Source: an uncultured Eubacteriales bacterium (GTDB lineage: Bacteria > Bacillota > Clostridia > Christensenellales > Aristaeellaceae). From it: DNA of 64,000 bases. Of the stretch, positions 41,143-49,158 are shown piece after piece. The stretch spans positions 62,001 through 126,000 of the forward strand of contig CADAQZ010000005.1 of assembly GCA_902790175.1 (NCBI GenBank). The letters run 5' to 3'. The first letter of the stretch is position 1. Each line of letters starts with the position of its first letter. Position numbers and translations under genes: made by a program. A model generated the notes under the pieces. It ran no database searches. It was not told the DNA's origin and was given only the letters and a program-made list of their open reading frames with translations.

Positions 41143-42093
41143 CTATTCCACAATCCTCTCCGCCGCCTTGATGAGTATCGCCTCGCACTCGTTCATCATC
41201 TCATCGACGATCTCCTGCGCGGGCTGCTCGCGCTTGACGAGCGCGGCGATCTGCCCGGCCAGGAACGAGCCGCCCTGCACGTCGCCCTCGACGGCGGCTT
41301 TGCGCACGGCGCCGGTGCCGAACGCGGCCAGCTGCTCGTCGGTGACGGCGGGGTCGCGCTCCATCTCAGCGAACTTATTGACGAACGGGTTGCGCAGCGC
41401 GCGCACGGGGTGGCCCAGCCTGCGGCCGGTCACCTGGGTGTCGATGTCGCGCGCGGCGATGACCTTCTGCTTGTAGTTCTCGTGGATGCCGCACTCATTG
41501 GCCGACAGGAAGCGCGTGCCGCACTGCACGCCCTCCGCGCCCAGCATGAACGCCGCCGCCATGCCGCGGCCGTCGGCGATGCCGCCCGCGGCCAGCACGG
41601 GAATCGACACCGCGTCCACTACCTGCGGCACCAGCGCCATCGTGGTCAATTCGCCCACGTGGCCGCCGGACTCGGTGCCCTCGGCGATCACGGCCATCGC
41701 GCCGCCGCGCTCCACGCGCCGGGCGATCGCCACGCTGGGCACGACGGGCACCACCTTGATCCCCGCCTCGATCCAGGCGGGCATGTACTTGCCGGGGAGG
41801 CCCGCGCCGGTGGTGACCACGGGAACCTTCTCCTCGATCACCAGATTCGACACGGCCTCCACGTGGGGGCTCATCAACATGATGTTCACGCCGAAGGGCT
41901 TGTCGGTGAGCGTCCGGCACAGGTGGATCTGGTCGCGCACGTAGTTCTCGTCCGCGTTCATGGCCGAGATGATGCCCAGCCCGCCCGCGTTCGAGACCGC
42001 CGCCGCCAGCTTCGCGTCCGAGACCCAGGCCATGCCGCCCTGGAAGATCGGATAGCGGATGCCGATGGCCTCGCAAACTCTGGATTTCAGCAT
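41143..42093 (-). CDS. fabK: Enoyl-ACP reductase II (FMN-dependent)
   Basis: 316 residues. YPIFQGGMAWVSDAKLAAAVS, NAGGLGIISAM, FGVNIMLMSP, VVTTGAGLPGKY, AEGTESGGHVGE and VLAAGGIADGRGMAAAF are typical of FabK flavoproteins of the nitronate-monooxygenase fold. Catalyses the last reduction of the elongation cycle; the triclosan-tolerant alternative to FabI. Starts one base after the acpP stop. Confidence 0.96.
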   Translation of the reverse strand: MLKSRVCEAIGIRYPIFQGGMAWVSDAKLAAAVSNAGGLGIISAMNADENYVRDQIHLCRTLTDKPFGVNIMLMSPHVEAVSNLVIEEKVPVVTTGAGLPGKYMPAWIEAGIKVVPVVPSVAIARRVERGGAMAVIAEGTESGGHVGELTTMALVPQVVDAVSIPVLAAGGIADGRGMAAAFMLGAEGVQCGTRFLSANECGIHENYKQKVIAARDIDTQVTGRRLGHPVRALRNPFVNKFAEMERDPAVTDEQLAAFGTGAVRKAAVEGDVQGGSFLAGQIAALVKREQPAQEIVDEMMNECEAILIKAAERIVE

Positions 42094-42094
42094 C

Positions 42095-42325
42095 TTAGCC
42101 CGCGATCCTTTCGTTGATCAGGTTCACCAGGTCCTGCACGGTGGCGATGCCCTCTTCCAGCTCGATCGTGATGCCGAACTCATCCTCCAGCGTCATCACC
42201 ATCTCGGCGATGTCCAGGGAATCCACGTTCAGGTCCTTGAAGGTGCTCTCCGGCTTCACGGAAGCGGCGTCGATGCCCTTGGCGTCCACGATGGTCTCCA
42301 CGATCTTCTCAAACACGTTGTTCAT
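42095..42325 (-). CDS. acpP: Acyl carrier protein
   Basis: 76 residues from the ATG at 42325 (AGGAGG 8 bases before; an ATG six bases earlier is too close to it). Phosphopantetheine site NVDSLDIAEMV with Ser36, then EDEFGITIELEE. Carries acyl chains for the fab enzymes. Sits between fabH and fabK, the normal Clostridial order. Confidence 0.97.
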   Translation of the reverse strand: MNNVFEKIVETIVDAKGIDAASVKPESTFKDLNVDSLDIAEMVMTLEDEFGITIELEEGIATVQDLVNLINERIAG

Positions 42326-42453
42326 TGTCATTTCCTCCTGTTTTTGTTCGATGTATGTTCATGCCGCAGGCGCTGTTCACGGTTAGCGGACGGGCGGCAA
42401 AGCCGCCGTCGCGCGCTTCGGCGGGATCGCTCATGCGGTCACGCCGACAACCG

Positions 42454-43401
42454 TTAAAAGTCGATCAGCGCCGTACCCGTGCACAATCCCGCGCCGAAGG
42501 CGTTGAGGATCACGCGGCAGCCCGGTTTCAGCTTTCCGGCGCGATACAGCTCGTCCAGCAGCACCGGAACGGTGGCCGAGGACGTGTTGCCCGTGCGCTC
42601 GATGTTGTGGGGGAAGCGCGCCGCGTCCACCTTCAGGCGGGTGCGGACGGCCTCCAGGATGCGCATGTTGGCCTGGTGCAGCACGTAGAAGTCGACGTCC
42701 TCCGGCTGCAGGTCGTGGCAGGCCAGCATCTCCCTGATGTCCTTGAAGGAGTGGGACACCGCGAACTTGTAGACCTCCTGGCCCTGCATCTTCAGATACT
42801 GGGCGGGCTTGGGGTCCACGGCGAAGGGGCTGTTGCCCGGCGGGGTGGACGCGCAGAGCACGTCGCGGCGCGGCTCGCTGGCGAAGCGGATGTCCTTCAC
42901 GCCCGCGCCCTCGCCCACCACGGCGGCCCCGGCGGCGTCGCCGAACAGCACGCAGGTGGAGCGGTCCGTCCAGTCGGCAAAGCGCGAGAGCGCCTCGGCG
43001 CTGACGACCAGCAGCTTCTTCGCCCGCCCGGACGCGATCAGGCCCTCGGCCACGGACAGCGCCGCGATGAAGCCGGTGCAGCCCGCGTTGATGTCCATGC
43101 CCATGCACTTCAGGCCCAGCGCGCTCTGGATGTCGCAGGCCAGCGCGGGGCTGAGCGTTTCCGCCTGCACGGTGCTCACCAGCACGAAGTCGATCTCCTC
43201 CGGCGAGACGCCGGCGCTCTCCATCGCGGCCCTGGCGGCGCGCTCGGCCAGCTCCTGCAGCGTCTCGGTGGTCAGCAGCCTGCGCTCCCGGATGCCCGTG
43301 CGGGTGGAGATCCACTCGTCGTTGGTGTCCAGGAATGCCGTAAGGTCGTCGTTTTTCACGACCTTCGCGGGCAGCGCGCTGCCGGTACCCAGAATTTTCA
43401 A
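42454..43401 (-). CDS. fabH: Beta-ketoacyl-ACP synthase III
   Basis: 315 residues. NDEWISTRTGIRERR, nucleophile Cys108 in INAGCTGFI, His in VLHQANMRIL and Asn in RTGNTSSAT. Starts the chain by condensing acetyl-CoA with malonyl-ACP. 31 bases downstream of the MarR regulator. Confidence 0.96.
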   Translation of the reverse strand: MKILGTGSALPAKVVKNDDLTAFLDTNDEWISTRTGIRERRLLTTETLQELAERAARAAMESAGVSPEEIDFVLVSTVQAETLSPALACDIQSALGLKCMGMDINAGCTGFIAALSVAEGLIASGRAKKLLVVSAEALSRFADWTDRSTCVLFGDAAGAAVVGEGAGVKDIRFASEPRRDVLCASTPPGNSPFAVDPKPAQYLKMQGQEVYKFAVSHSFKDIREMLACHDLQPEDVDFYVLHQANMRILEAVRTRLKVDAARFPHNIERTGNTSSATVPVLLDELYRAGKLKPGCRVILNAFGAGLCTGTALIDF

Positions 43402-43432
43402 GGAAATCCCTCCTCGGTCAACCCATTTGCTC

Positions 43433-43891
43433 TTATCCCAGCTCCTTCAGCTTTTCGGTGAAGAAGTTATTGAGGCAGTTCAGCGAGCGGATCACCACGG
43501 CCACGTCCTCGTCCTCCACGGCGCTGCGCACGGCGTTGATCATCTTGCGCTGCGCGTAGAGGTAGCCGATGTAGGCGTGGAAGCCGTCGTCGGTCAGGCG
43601 GATGTGCACCTGCCGGGCGTCCTTCAGGCCGCGCTGGCGCGTGACGTAGCCCTTCTGCTCCAGCCGCTTCATCATGGCCGTCACCGACGGCAGCGTGATG
43701 TCCAGCTGCTGCGAGATCTCCGTGACGGTGCGCCCTTTCAAGCGGCCCGCGCCCACGCACTCGATGGCCCGCATCTCCGACATGCTCAGCTTGCCGCCGG
43801 ACAGGTCGGCCAGCATCACCTGCTCGATCTTCCCGGCGGCGCGATAGGTGTCCACCAGCAGCCGGTTCAGCTCGTTTCCCAGCGCGTCCAT
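43433..43891 (-). CDS. fabT: MarR-family regulator of fatty-acid synthesis (FabT-like)
   Basis: 152 residues from the ATG at 43891 (GGGGG upstream; earlier in-frame starts lie inside the operator region). Winged helix-turn-helix: LSMSEMRAIECVG, TVTEISQQLDITLPSVTAMMKRLEQKGYVTRQ, DARQVHIRLTDDG. First gene of the fab operon, as FabT is in many Firmicutes. The TTAGA-CAA-TCTAA palindrome beside its own promoter suggests autoregulation. Confidence 0.88.
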   Translation of the reverse strand: MDALGNELNRLLVDTYRAAGKIEQVMLADLSGGKLSMSEMRAIECVGAGRLKGRTVTEISQQLDITLPSVTAMMKRLEQKGYVTRQRGLKDARQVHIRLTDDGFHAYIGYLYAQRKMINAVRSAVEDEDVAVVIRSLNCLNNFFTEKLKELG

Positions 43892-43942
43892 GCTTCCAGG
43901 CCCCCTGCCCTCACCGGTCGTCACAACGCTGTCGATACTTAG

Positions 43943-43982
43943 TTAGACAATCTAATTATAGGCAGGCGGGCGAATAAGTCAA
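43943..43982 (-). promoter_or_regulatory. fab operon promoter with FabT-like operator
   Basis: Minus strand TTGACT (43977-43982), 16 bases, TATAAT (43955-43960). The palindrome TTAGACAATCTAA (43943-43955) begins at the end of the -10 box, where a bound repressor would block RNA polymerase. Confidence 0.75.
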
Positions 43983-44055
43983 GTAAATTGTGTGGGAAAT
44001 CCGCGCAAACGGTTAACGTTCGCGCGAGAGAAGCGCACCGTTCCTCCCCTGTCGG

Positions 44056-44084
44056 TTGACTTTTCAGGCCGGAACGCTTATGAT
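44056..44084 (+). promoter_or_regulatory. Promoter of the TagF-fusion gene
   Basis: TTGACT (44056-44061), 17 bases, TATGAT (44079-44084), 58 bases before the start codon. Confidence 0.65.
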
Positions 44085-44142
44085 AACAATAAAGCAGGAT
44101 TTGTGACACCTCATCCTATACCATCATTCAGAAAGGCGCGCC

Positions 44143-46617
44143 ATGGGACTGTACGAGATCGAAAACCTGGCCAAGCGGGTGCTGGAGCCGTTCCCCTTCG
44201 TGAAGAAGGCGGGCAAGCGCGCGTACCAGTACGTCGGCTACGCCCTCTCCGACGAGAAAATCAAATACGACGGCGACGTGCGCCGGGTGACGCCGGACGA
44301 CGGCTATGAATACTACTTCGGCTACTACGACAAGTCGCCCTGGGACGCCGCGGACCGGCGCATGATCGCGCTGAAGGCGAAGCGCACGTGGAAGTCCGTC
44401 GCCCCCGCCGAGGCGGCGGAGCTGGTGGTGATCGACACCGCCGAGGGCAACCGCGTCGAGGTCATCGCCCGGGCGCACGCCTGGAACGTGCAGCAGGGCT
44501 GCATGGCCCAGTGGCTCGGGCCGGACTTCAGCCGCTACATCCTCTTCAACGACTTCCGGGCCGGCGTGTACTGCTCCGTGGTCTACGACACCGCCGAAAA
44601 GCGCGAGGACCGCGTGCTGCCCCTGCCGGTGTACGACGTGGCGCGCGACGGCACGTTCGCGCTGTCGCTGGACTTCTCCCGCCTGCACCGCATGCGCCCC
44701 GGCTACGGCTACGCCAACCTGCCGGACGCCACCGCGGATCAGCTCTGCCCGGACGCGCCCTGTATCTGGCGAATGGAGCTCTCCGACGGCCGGGTGACGC
44801 CGCTTTTGAAGTATACGGACTTCGCCGCGTTCGAGCCCGACCCCACGATGCAGGGCGCGGCGCACAAGGTGAACCACCTGATGATCTGCCCGGACGGCAG
44901 CCGGTTCATGGTGCTGCACCGCTGGTTTTTGAAGGGCCGCAAGCACACGCGGCTCGTGACCGCGAACTGCGACGGCACGGAGCTCTACAACCTCAGCGAC
45001 GACGGCTTCGCCTCGCACAGCTACTGGAAAAATGATCGGGAAATCCTGTCCTTCCTGCGCAAGCGCGCCACCGGCGACCACTACTATCTGATGAAGGACA
45101 AGAGCCGCGAGTACCGCGAGCTCTGGCCCCAGCTGCGCACGGACGGCCATTGCAGCTATTCCCCGGACGGCGCGCGCGTCGTGACCGACACGTATCCCAA
45201 CCGCAAGCGGCTGGCCTCGGTGTATATCTGCTCGGATGAGCGCAACCTGGCCCAGCGCGTGGCCCGCGTGTTCTCGCCGCTGCGCTACGTGGGCGACTGC
45301 CGCTGCGACCTGCACCCCCGCTGGAACCGCGCGGGCGACATGATCTGCATCGATTCCGTGCACGAAGGTCGGCGCGGGCTCTACGTGATCCCGGTGCCAA
45401 AGGACGCCCCCGACCCCGAAAAGTGCGTCCAGGGCGCGTCGAAGCTCTCGCTGAAGGCGCGGCTCAAGCGCAACAAGGCGCTGTTCACGGTGCTGAACGC
45501 GCTGAAAAAGGCGCCCTATCCCCTGTTCAGCGGCTGGATGATGCTTTGCCACGCGCTCTACGGCGTGGAAAAGGACAAGGTGTTCTTCTCCAGCTACGAC
45601 GGCAAGCTGTACAACGACAATCCCCGCGCCGTGGCCGAGGCGCTGCACGCGATCATGCCGGAAGCCAAGCTGGTGTTCCGGCTCAGCGGCAAGGGCATGG
45701 CGTCGCCGGACATCCCGGACTACGTGCAGAAGGTGCCGCGCTCGGGGCTGAAGACGCTGCGGGAGATGGCCACCGCGAAGGCGATCGTCACCAACGCGGG
45801 CATGAAGATCTGGATGCGCAAGTTCCCCGACCAGCTGTACGTGCAGACCTGGCACGGCGACCGCGGTTTCAAGAAGGTGCGGCTCGACCTGGAGCCGAAG
45901 AACCGCTACTTCCTGGCGGAGAGCAAGCGCATCGACGTGGCCGTGTCCGGCTCCGACTTCGGCACGGGTGTGTTCAGAAGCGGCTTTGCCGTGAAGGGCG
46001 AGATACTGGACTGCGGCTGCCCGCGCAACGACCTGCTCCTCAAAAACCCGCCGGACGTAGCGCGCAGAACGCGCGAGGCGCTGGGCATCGCCGAAGAAGC
46101 GCGCGTATTGATGTACGCGCCGACGTTCCGCACCGGCACCAGCGGCTCCGTGCAGGACGCGCCGCTGAGCCTGGAGAAGGTGCGCGAAGCGCTGGAGGCG
46201 CAAACCGGCGAGAATTGGGTGTGCATCACGCGCGGCCACATCGATTCGCGCGGCATCCGCTCCGACGCGCAGATGGACGTCAGCGCCTGGCCGGAGCCCT
46301 CCGAGCTGCTGCTGATCTCCGATCTGCTGATCACCGACTACTCCTCCATCGGCGGCGACTTCATGCTGCTTAATCGCCCCGTGATCTTCTACATGCCGGA
46401 CCTCGGCGACTACAACGCCGAGCGAGGGCTCTACTTCGACCCGGAGAAATCCCCGCTGATCGTAGCCCACACGCAGGACGAGCTGCTGGACCTGCTCTCC
46501 AAGCCCATCGACGGCCCCGCCAACTGCAAGGCCGTGCTGGACTTCTTCGGCTGCCGCGAGACCGGCAAGGCGGCACAGACCGTGGCGGAAAGGATAAAGA
46601 AAGAGTTGAGAGTTTAG
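44143..46617 (+). CDS. Beta-propeller/CDP-glycerol glycerophosphotransferase fusion
   Basis: 824 residues in two parts. Residues about 35-430 look like a WD40/TolB-type propeller (YYFGYYDKSPWDAADRRMIAL, AWNVQQGCMAQWLG, HKVNHLMICPDGSRFMVLHR, DGHCSYSPDGARVVTDTYP, GDCRCDLHPRWNRAGDMICID), resembling propellers encoded in capsule loci. Residues about 450-820 are a TagF-type glycerophosphotransferase: DKVFFSSYDGKLYNDNP, TWHGDRGFKK (catalytic His), CGCPRNDLL, MYAPTFR and TDYSSIGGDFMLLNRPVIFY. TagF enzymes polymerise glycerol phosphate from CDP-glycerol at the membrane. The fusion partner might bind a glycan acceptor. The last residues (ELRV) and stop lie in a tandem repeat. Confidence 0.85.
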   Translation: MGLYEIENLAKRVLEPFPFVKKAGKRAYQYVGYALSDEKIKYDGDVRRVTPDDGYEYYFGYYDKSPWDAADRRMIALKAKRTWKSVAPAEAAELVVIDTAEGNRVEVIARAHAWNVQQGCMAQWLGPDFSRYILFNDFRAGVYCSVVYDTAEKREDRVLPLPVYDVARDGTFALSLDFSRLHRMRPGYGYANLPDATADQLCPDAPCIWRMELSDGRVTPLLKYTDFAAFEPDPTMQGAAHKVNHLMICPDGSRFMVLHRWFLKGRKHTRLVTANCDGTELYNLSDDGFASHSYWKNDREILSFLRKRATGDHYYLMKDKSREYRELWPQLRTDGHCSYSPDGARVVTDTYPNRKRLASVYICSDERNLAQRVARVFSPLRYVGDCRCDLHPRWNRAGDMICIDSVHEGRRGLYVIPVPKDAPDPEKCVQGASKLSLKARLKRNKALFTVLNALKKAPYPLFSGWMMLCHALYGVEKDKVFFSSYDGKLYNDNPRAVAEALHAIMPEAKLVFRLSGKGMASPDIPDYVQKVPRSGLKTLREMATAKAIVTNAGMKIWMRKFPDQLYVQTWHGDRGFKKVRLDLEPKNRYFLAESKRIDVAVSGSDFGTGVFRSGFAVKGEILDCGCPRNDLLLKNPPDVARRTREALGIAEEARVLMYAPTFRTGTSGSVQDAPLSLEKVREALEAQTGENWVCITRGHIDSRGIRSDAQMDVSAWPEPSELLLISDLLITDYSSIGGDFMLLNRPVIFYMPDLGDYNAERGLYFDPEKSPLIVAHTQDELLDLLSKPIDGPANCKAVLDFFGCRETGKAAQTVAERIKKELRV

Positions 46618-46633
46618 AGTGAAGTTGCTGCCT

Positions 46634-46830
46634 CCAAAAGCCTCCCCTGTGCAAGGGGAGGTGGCCCGTCAGGGCCGGAGGGGTTGTTACTCAGTAAAAG
46701 AAAAACAACCCCTCAGTCAGCTACGCTGACAGCTCCCCTTACACAGGGGAGCCAAGGCTGCCGCGAGGCAGCCGCTATTCCTAATCCCTACTCCCTACTC
46801 CCTACTCCCTATTCCCTCCCCTCGTCGCCT
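46634..46830. repeat. Paired palindromic repeats plus 7-base tandem tail
   Basis: Two inverted units (GCCTCCCCTGTGCAAGGGGA ... GGAGGGGTTGTT and ACAACCCCTCAGTC ... ACACAGGGGAGCC) face each other, followed by GGCAGCCGCTATT and tandem CCCTACT/CCCTATT units (46780-46815). It separates the TagF-fusion gene from the aro promoter; with the leader it accounts for the 489-base gap. Confidence 0.88.
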
Positions 46831-46861
46831 CCCCCTCCCCCGTTAAGATTTCCGACACCCA

Positions 46862-46890
46862 TTGACAAACCCCGGCGGCCGCTTTATAAT
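46862..46890 (+). promoter_or_regulatory. Promoter of the aro operon
   Basis: TTGACA (46862-46867), 17 bases, TATAAT (46885-46890): perfect consensus. The transcript would begin near 46897, 33 bases before the leader peptide. Confidence 0.92.
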
Positions 46891-46929
46891 TTACCCAACT
46901 AAAGCACCGCCACATCGGAGGATGAAATC

Positions 46930-46986
46930 GTGAATCGCAGCGCGTACAGCTATTACTACTTTTACTTTATCGGCACTTGCGGATAG
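46930..46986 (+). CDS. Tyr/Phe-rich leader peptide of the aro operon
   Basis: GTG at 46930 with GGAGG 8 bases before opens an 18-codon frame, MNRSAYSYYYFYFIGTCG, ending in TAG. Within nine consecutive codons (46945-46971) there are five Tyr and two Phe. The next gene makes DAHP synthase and the operon makes Tyr and Phe, so this has the form of an attenuation leader: ribosome stalling at Tyr or Phe codons would report shortage. Too short for normal gene finders. Function is inferred; the reading frame, ribosome site and residue bias are seen. Confidence 0.85.
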   Translation: MNRSAYSYYYFYFIGTCG

Positions 46987-47025
46987 AGAGCTTTGCTGTA
47001 CACCTGATTCAAGTCTAACTTGTAA

Positions 47026-47065
47026 CGGCCCTGCAGTGAAACTCGCTGCGGGGCCGATGTTTATT
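47026..47065 (+). terminator. Attenuator terminator before DAHP synthase
   Basis: 11-bp stem CGGCCCTGCAG (47026-47036) with 47046-47056 (one G-U pair), loop of 9, followed by ATGTTTATTT. Competing pairings: 46944-46950 with 46995-47001 (7 perfect bp), and 46993-47000 with 47032-47039 (8 bp, three wobbles), which would break this stem. This is the 1:2, 2:3, 3:4 layout of ribosome-mediated attenuators. Confidence 0.75.
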
Positions 47066-47106
47066 TCAACCATCATTTCAATCATCTCGGAGAGGAAGCT
47101 GGAAAC

Positions 47107-48111
47107 ATGATCATACTGCTCAAGGACAAGGTGAACGAAAAGCAGGTGAAGAACCTGACCAACTGGCTGGAGGGCATCGGCTTTGACCTGCACATCTCCA
47201 AGGGCCAGCACCAGACCATCATCGGCCTGATCGGCGACACCAGCCGCGTGGACATGGACCTGATAGGCTCCCTGGACATCGTGGAGAGCGTCAAGCGCAT
47301 CCAGGAGCCCTTCAAGAGCGCCAACCGCAAGTTCCATGAGGACGACAGCGTAGTGGATTGCGGCGGCGTGAAGATCGGCGGCGGCAACTTCCAGATCATC
47401 GCGGGGCCCTGCAGCGTGGAGAGCCGCGAGCAGATCATCGCCGTGGCGCAGGCCGTGAAGAAGAGCGGCGCGGGGCTGCTCCGCGGCGGCGCGTTCAAGC
47501 CGCGCACCAGCCCCTACGCTTTCCAGGGCCTGCACGAGAAGGGGCTGGAGCTGCTCTCCGAGGCCAAGAAGGCCACCGGGCTGCCCATCGTGACGGAGAT
47601 CATGGAGGCCGCCCACCTGCCGCTTTTCGAGGACGTGGACGTGGTGCAGGTCGGCGCGCGCAACATGCAGAACTTTGAACTTCTGAAGGAGCTGGGCCAG
47701 ACGCGCAAGACGATCCTCTTGAAGCGCGGCCTGGCGAACACGCTGGAGGAGCTGTTGATGAGCGCCGAGTACATCATGGCGGGCGGCAACCCGAACGTGA
47801 TCCTCTGCGAGCGCGGCATCCGCACCTTCGAGACCTACACCCGCAACACGCTGGACCTGTCCGCCGTGCCGGTGCTGCGGCGGCTGACGCACCTGCCGGT
47901 GGTGGTGGACCCCAGCCACGGCACGGGCCACGCCTACCTGGTCAAGTCGATGGCCATGGCGGCCGCCGTGGCCGGGGCCGACGGGCTGATCATCGAGGTG
48001 CACAACGACCCGCCCCACGCCCTCTGCGACGGCAAGCAGAGCCTCACCCCCGAGCAGTTCGACGACCTGGCCACGGGGATCCGGAACGTATTGCCGTATG
48101 CGGTGCGGTGA
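47107..48111 (+). CDS. aroF: DAHP synthase, type I-beta with N-terminal regulatory domain
   Basis: 334 residues. The N-terminal ferredoxin-like domain (about 1-70, [14 protein letters not shown]) is the allosteric part seen in Thermotoga-type enzymes. Catalytic part: [70 protein letters not shown] and [11 protein letters not shown]. Condenses phosphoenolpyruvate and erythrose-4-phosphate, the first step to chorismate. The regulatory domain suggests feedback by Tyr or Phe in addition to the leader. Confidence 0.96.
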   Translation: MIILLKDKVNEKQVKNLTNWLEGIGFDLHISKGQHQTIIGLIGDTSRVDMDLIGSLDIVESVKRIQEPFKSANRKFHEDDSVVDCGGVKIGGGNFQIIAGPCSVESREQIIAVAQAVKKSGAGLLRGGAFKPRTSPYAFQGLHEKGLELLSEAKKATGLPIVTEIMEAAHLPLFEDVDVVQVGARNMQNFELLKELGQTRKTILLKRGLANTLEELLMSAEYIMAGGNPNVILCERGIRTFETYTRNTLDLSAVPVLRRLTHLPVVVDPSHGTGHAYLVKSMAMAAAVAGADGLIIEVHNDPPHALCDGKQSLTPEQFDDLATGIRNVLPYAVR

Positions 48112-48240
48112 GATCAGAGATTAGGGATCAGGGATCAGGGATTAGAAATAGTGGCTGCCGCGCATTCTGTCCCATCCATTCTGAAGCTCTTCGCGTCAGC
48201 AGCATTTCCTAATCCCTATTCCCTAATCCCTAATCCCTCT
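48112..48240. repeat. Inverted 7-base tandem repeat between aroF and tyrA
   Basis: Left arm of GGGATCA/GGGATTA units (48121-48147), right arm of AATCCCT/ATTCCCT units (48207-48240), with GGCTGCC between. The arms can pair over more than 20 bases. Confidence 0.82.
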
Positions 48241-48273
48241 TTGAACGTTTATTCAATCCAGGAGGACAGAGAT

Positions 48274-49104
48274 ATGAAGATCGCCATCATCGGCCTGGGC
48301 CTGATCGGCGGGTCGCTGGCCATGAGCATCCGCCGCCACACCGACCACACCGTGTTCGGCTACGACATCGACCCGGAGGTGATGCTGCGGGCGAAGGCGG
48401 TGGAGGCCATCCACGACGAACTGACGGACGAGCTGCTGCCCGGCTGCGACATCGTGCTGGTGAGCCTCTTCCCCCAACTGTGTGCCGACTGGATCACCGC
48501 GCATGCGGACCGCTTCGGCGAGGGCGCGCTGGTGATCGACTGCGCGGGCGTGAAGCGCTGCGTGTTCGACCAGGTCGCCCCGCTGGTGCAGGCGCGCGGC
48601 TGGACCTACATCGGCGGGCACCCGATGGCGGGCCGCGAGTTCTCCGGCTTCGCCGCCGCGCGGGCAAACCTGTTTGAAAATGCCTCCATGATCCTCTGCC
48701 CCCCGCCGGAGGCCTCCATCGAAGCGCGCGAGGCGGCCAAGGCGTTCTTCCTCGAGATGGGTTTCAAGCTGGTGCGCTTCTGCACGCCCGAGGCCCACGA
48801 CCAGATGATCGCCTACACCAGCCAGCTGGCCCACATCGTCTCCGGCGCGTACGTGAAAAACCCGCTGTCCGCGCAGCACAAGGGCTTCTCGGCGGGCTCG
48901 TTTATGGACATGACGCGCGTCGCGCGGATGAACGAGGTCATGTGGACGGAGCTGTTTTTGGAGAACAACGACCTGCTGCTGCCCGCGCTGGACGATCTGA
49001 TCATGCGCCTCAACGAGTACCGCGACGCGCTCGCCGCGGGCGACCCCGAAAAGCTGCTGCCCGTACTGCGCGAGGGCCGAATTGCGAAAGAGGCACTCGA
49101 CTGA
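48274..49104 (+). CDS. tyrA: Prephenate dehydrogenase
   Basis: 276 residues from the ATG at 48274 (AGGAGGA before). NAD loop IIGLGLIGGSLAMSI, VIDCAGVKR, IGGHPMAGREFSGF, EAHDQMIAYTSQLAHIVSGAY and MTRVARMNEVMW are TyrA signatures. Oxidatively decarboxylates prephenate to 4-hydroxyphenylpyruvate for tyrosine. No ACT domain is present, so feedback must come from elsewhere, perhaps DAHP synthase or the leader. Confidence 0.95.
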   Translation: MKIAIIGLGLIGGSLAMSIRRHTDHTVFGYDIDPEVMLRAKAVEAIHDELTDELLPGCDIVLVSLFPQLCADWITAHADRFGEGALVIDCAGVKRCVFDQVAPLVQARGWTYIGGHPMAGREFSGFAAARANLFENASMILCPPPEASIEAREAAKAFFLEMGFKLVRFCTPEAHDQMIAYTSQLAHIVSGAYVKNPLSAQHKGFSAGSFMDMTRVARMNEVMWTELFLENNDLLLPALDDLIMRLNEYRDALAAGDPEKLLPVLREGRIAKEALD

Positions 49105-49158
49105 GGCAGCCCAAAAGGCTTCTCCTTGAGGGGAAGGCTTTGGAAAGGAGGTCTTACC

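Noticed and set aside
46684..46902. 72-codon plus-strand frame upstream of the aro operon
   Set aside because: It consists of repeat and tandem-array sequence (Pro/Ser-rich low complexity) and overlaps the aro promoter.
47026..47106. T-box riboswitch upstream of DAHP synthase
   Set aside because: The conserved T-box sequence and specifier loop are not seen; the leader peptide with alternative stems explains the region better.
48112..48240. Possible CRISPR-like repeat array
   Set aside because: Units are about 7 bases without unique spacers and are arranged as inverted arms; no cas gene is in the window.
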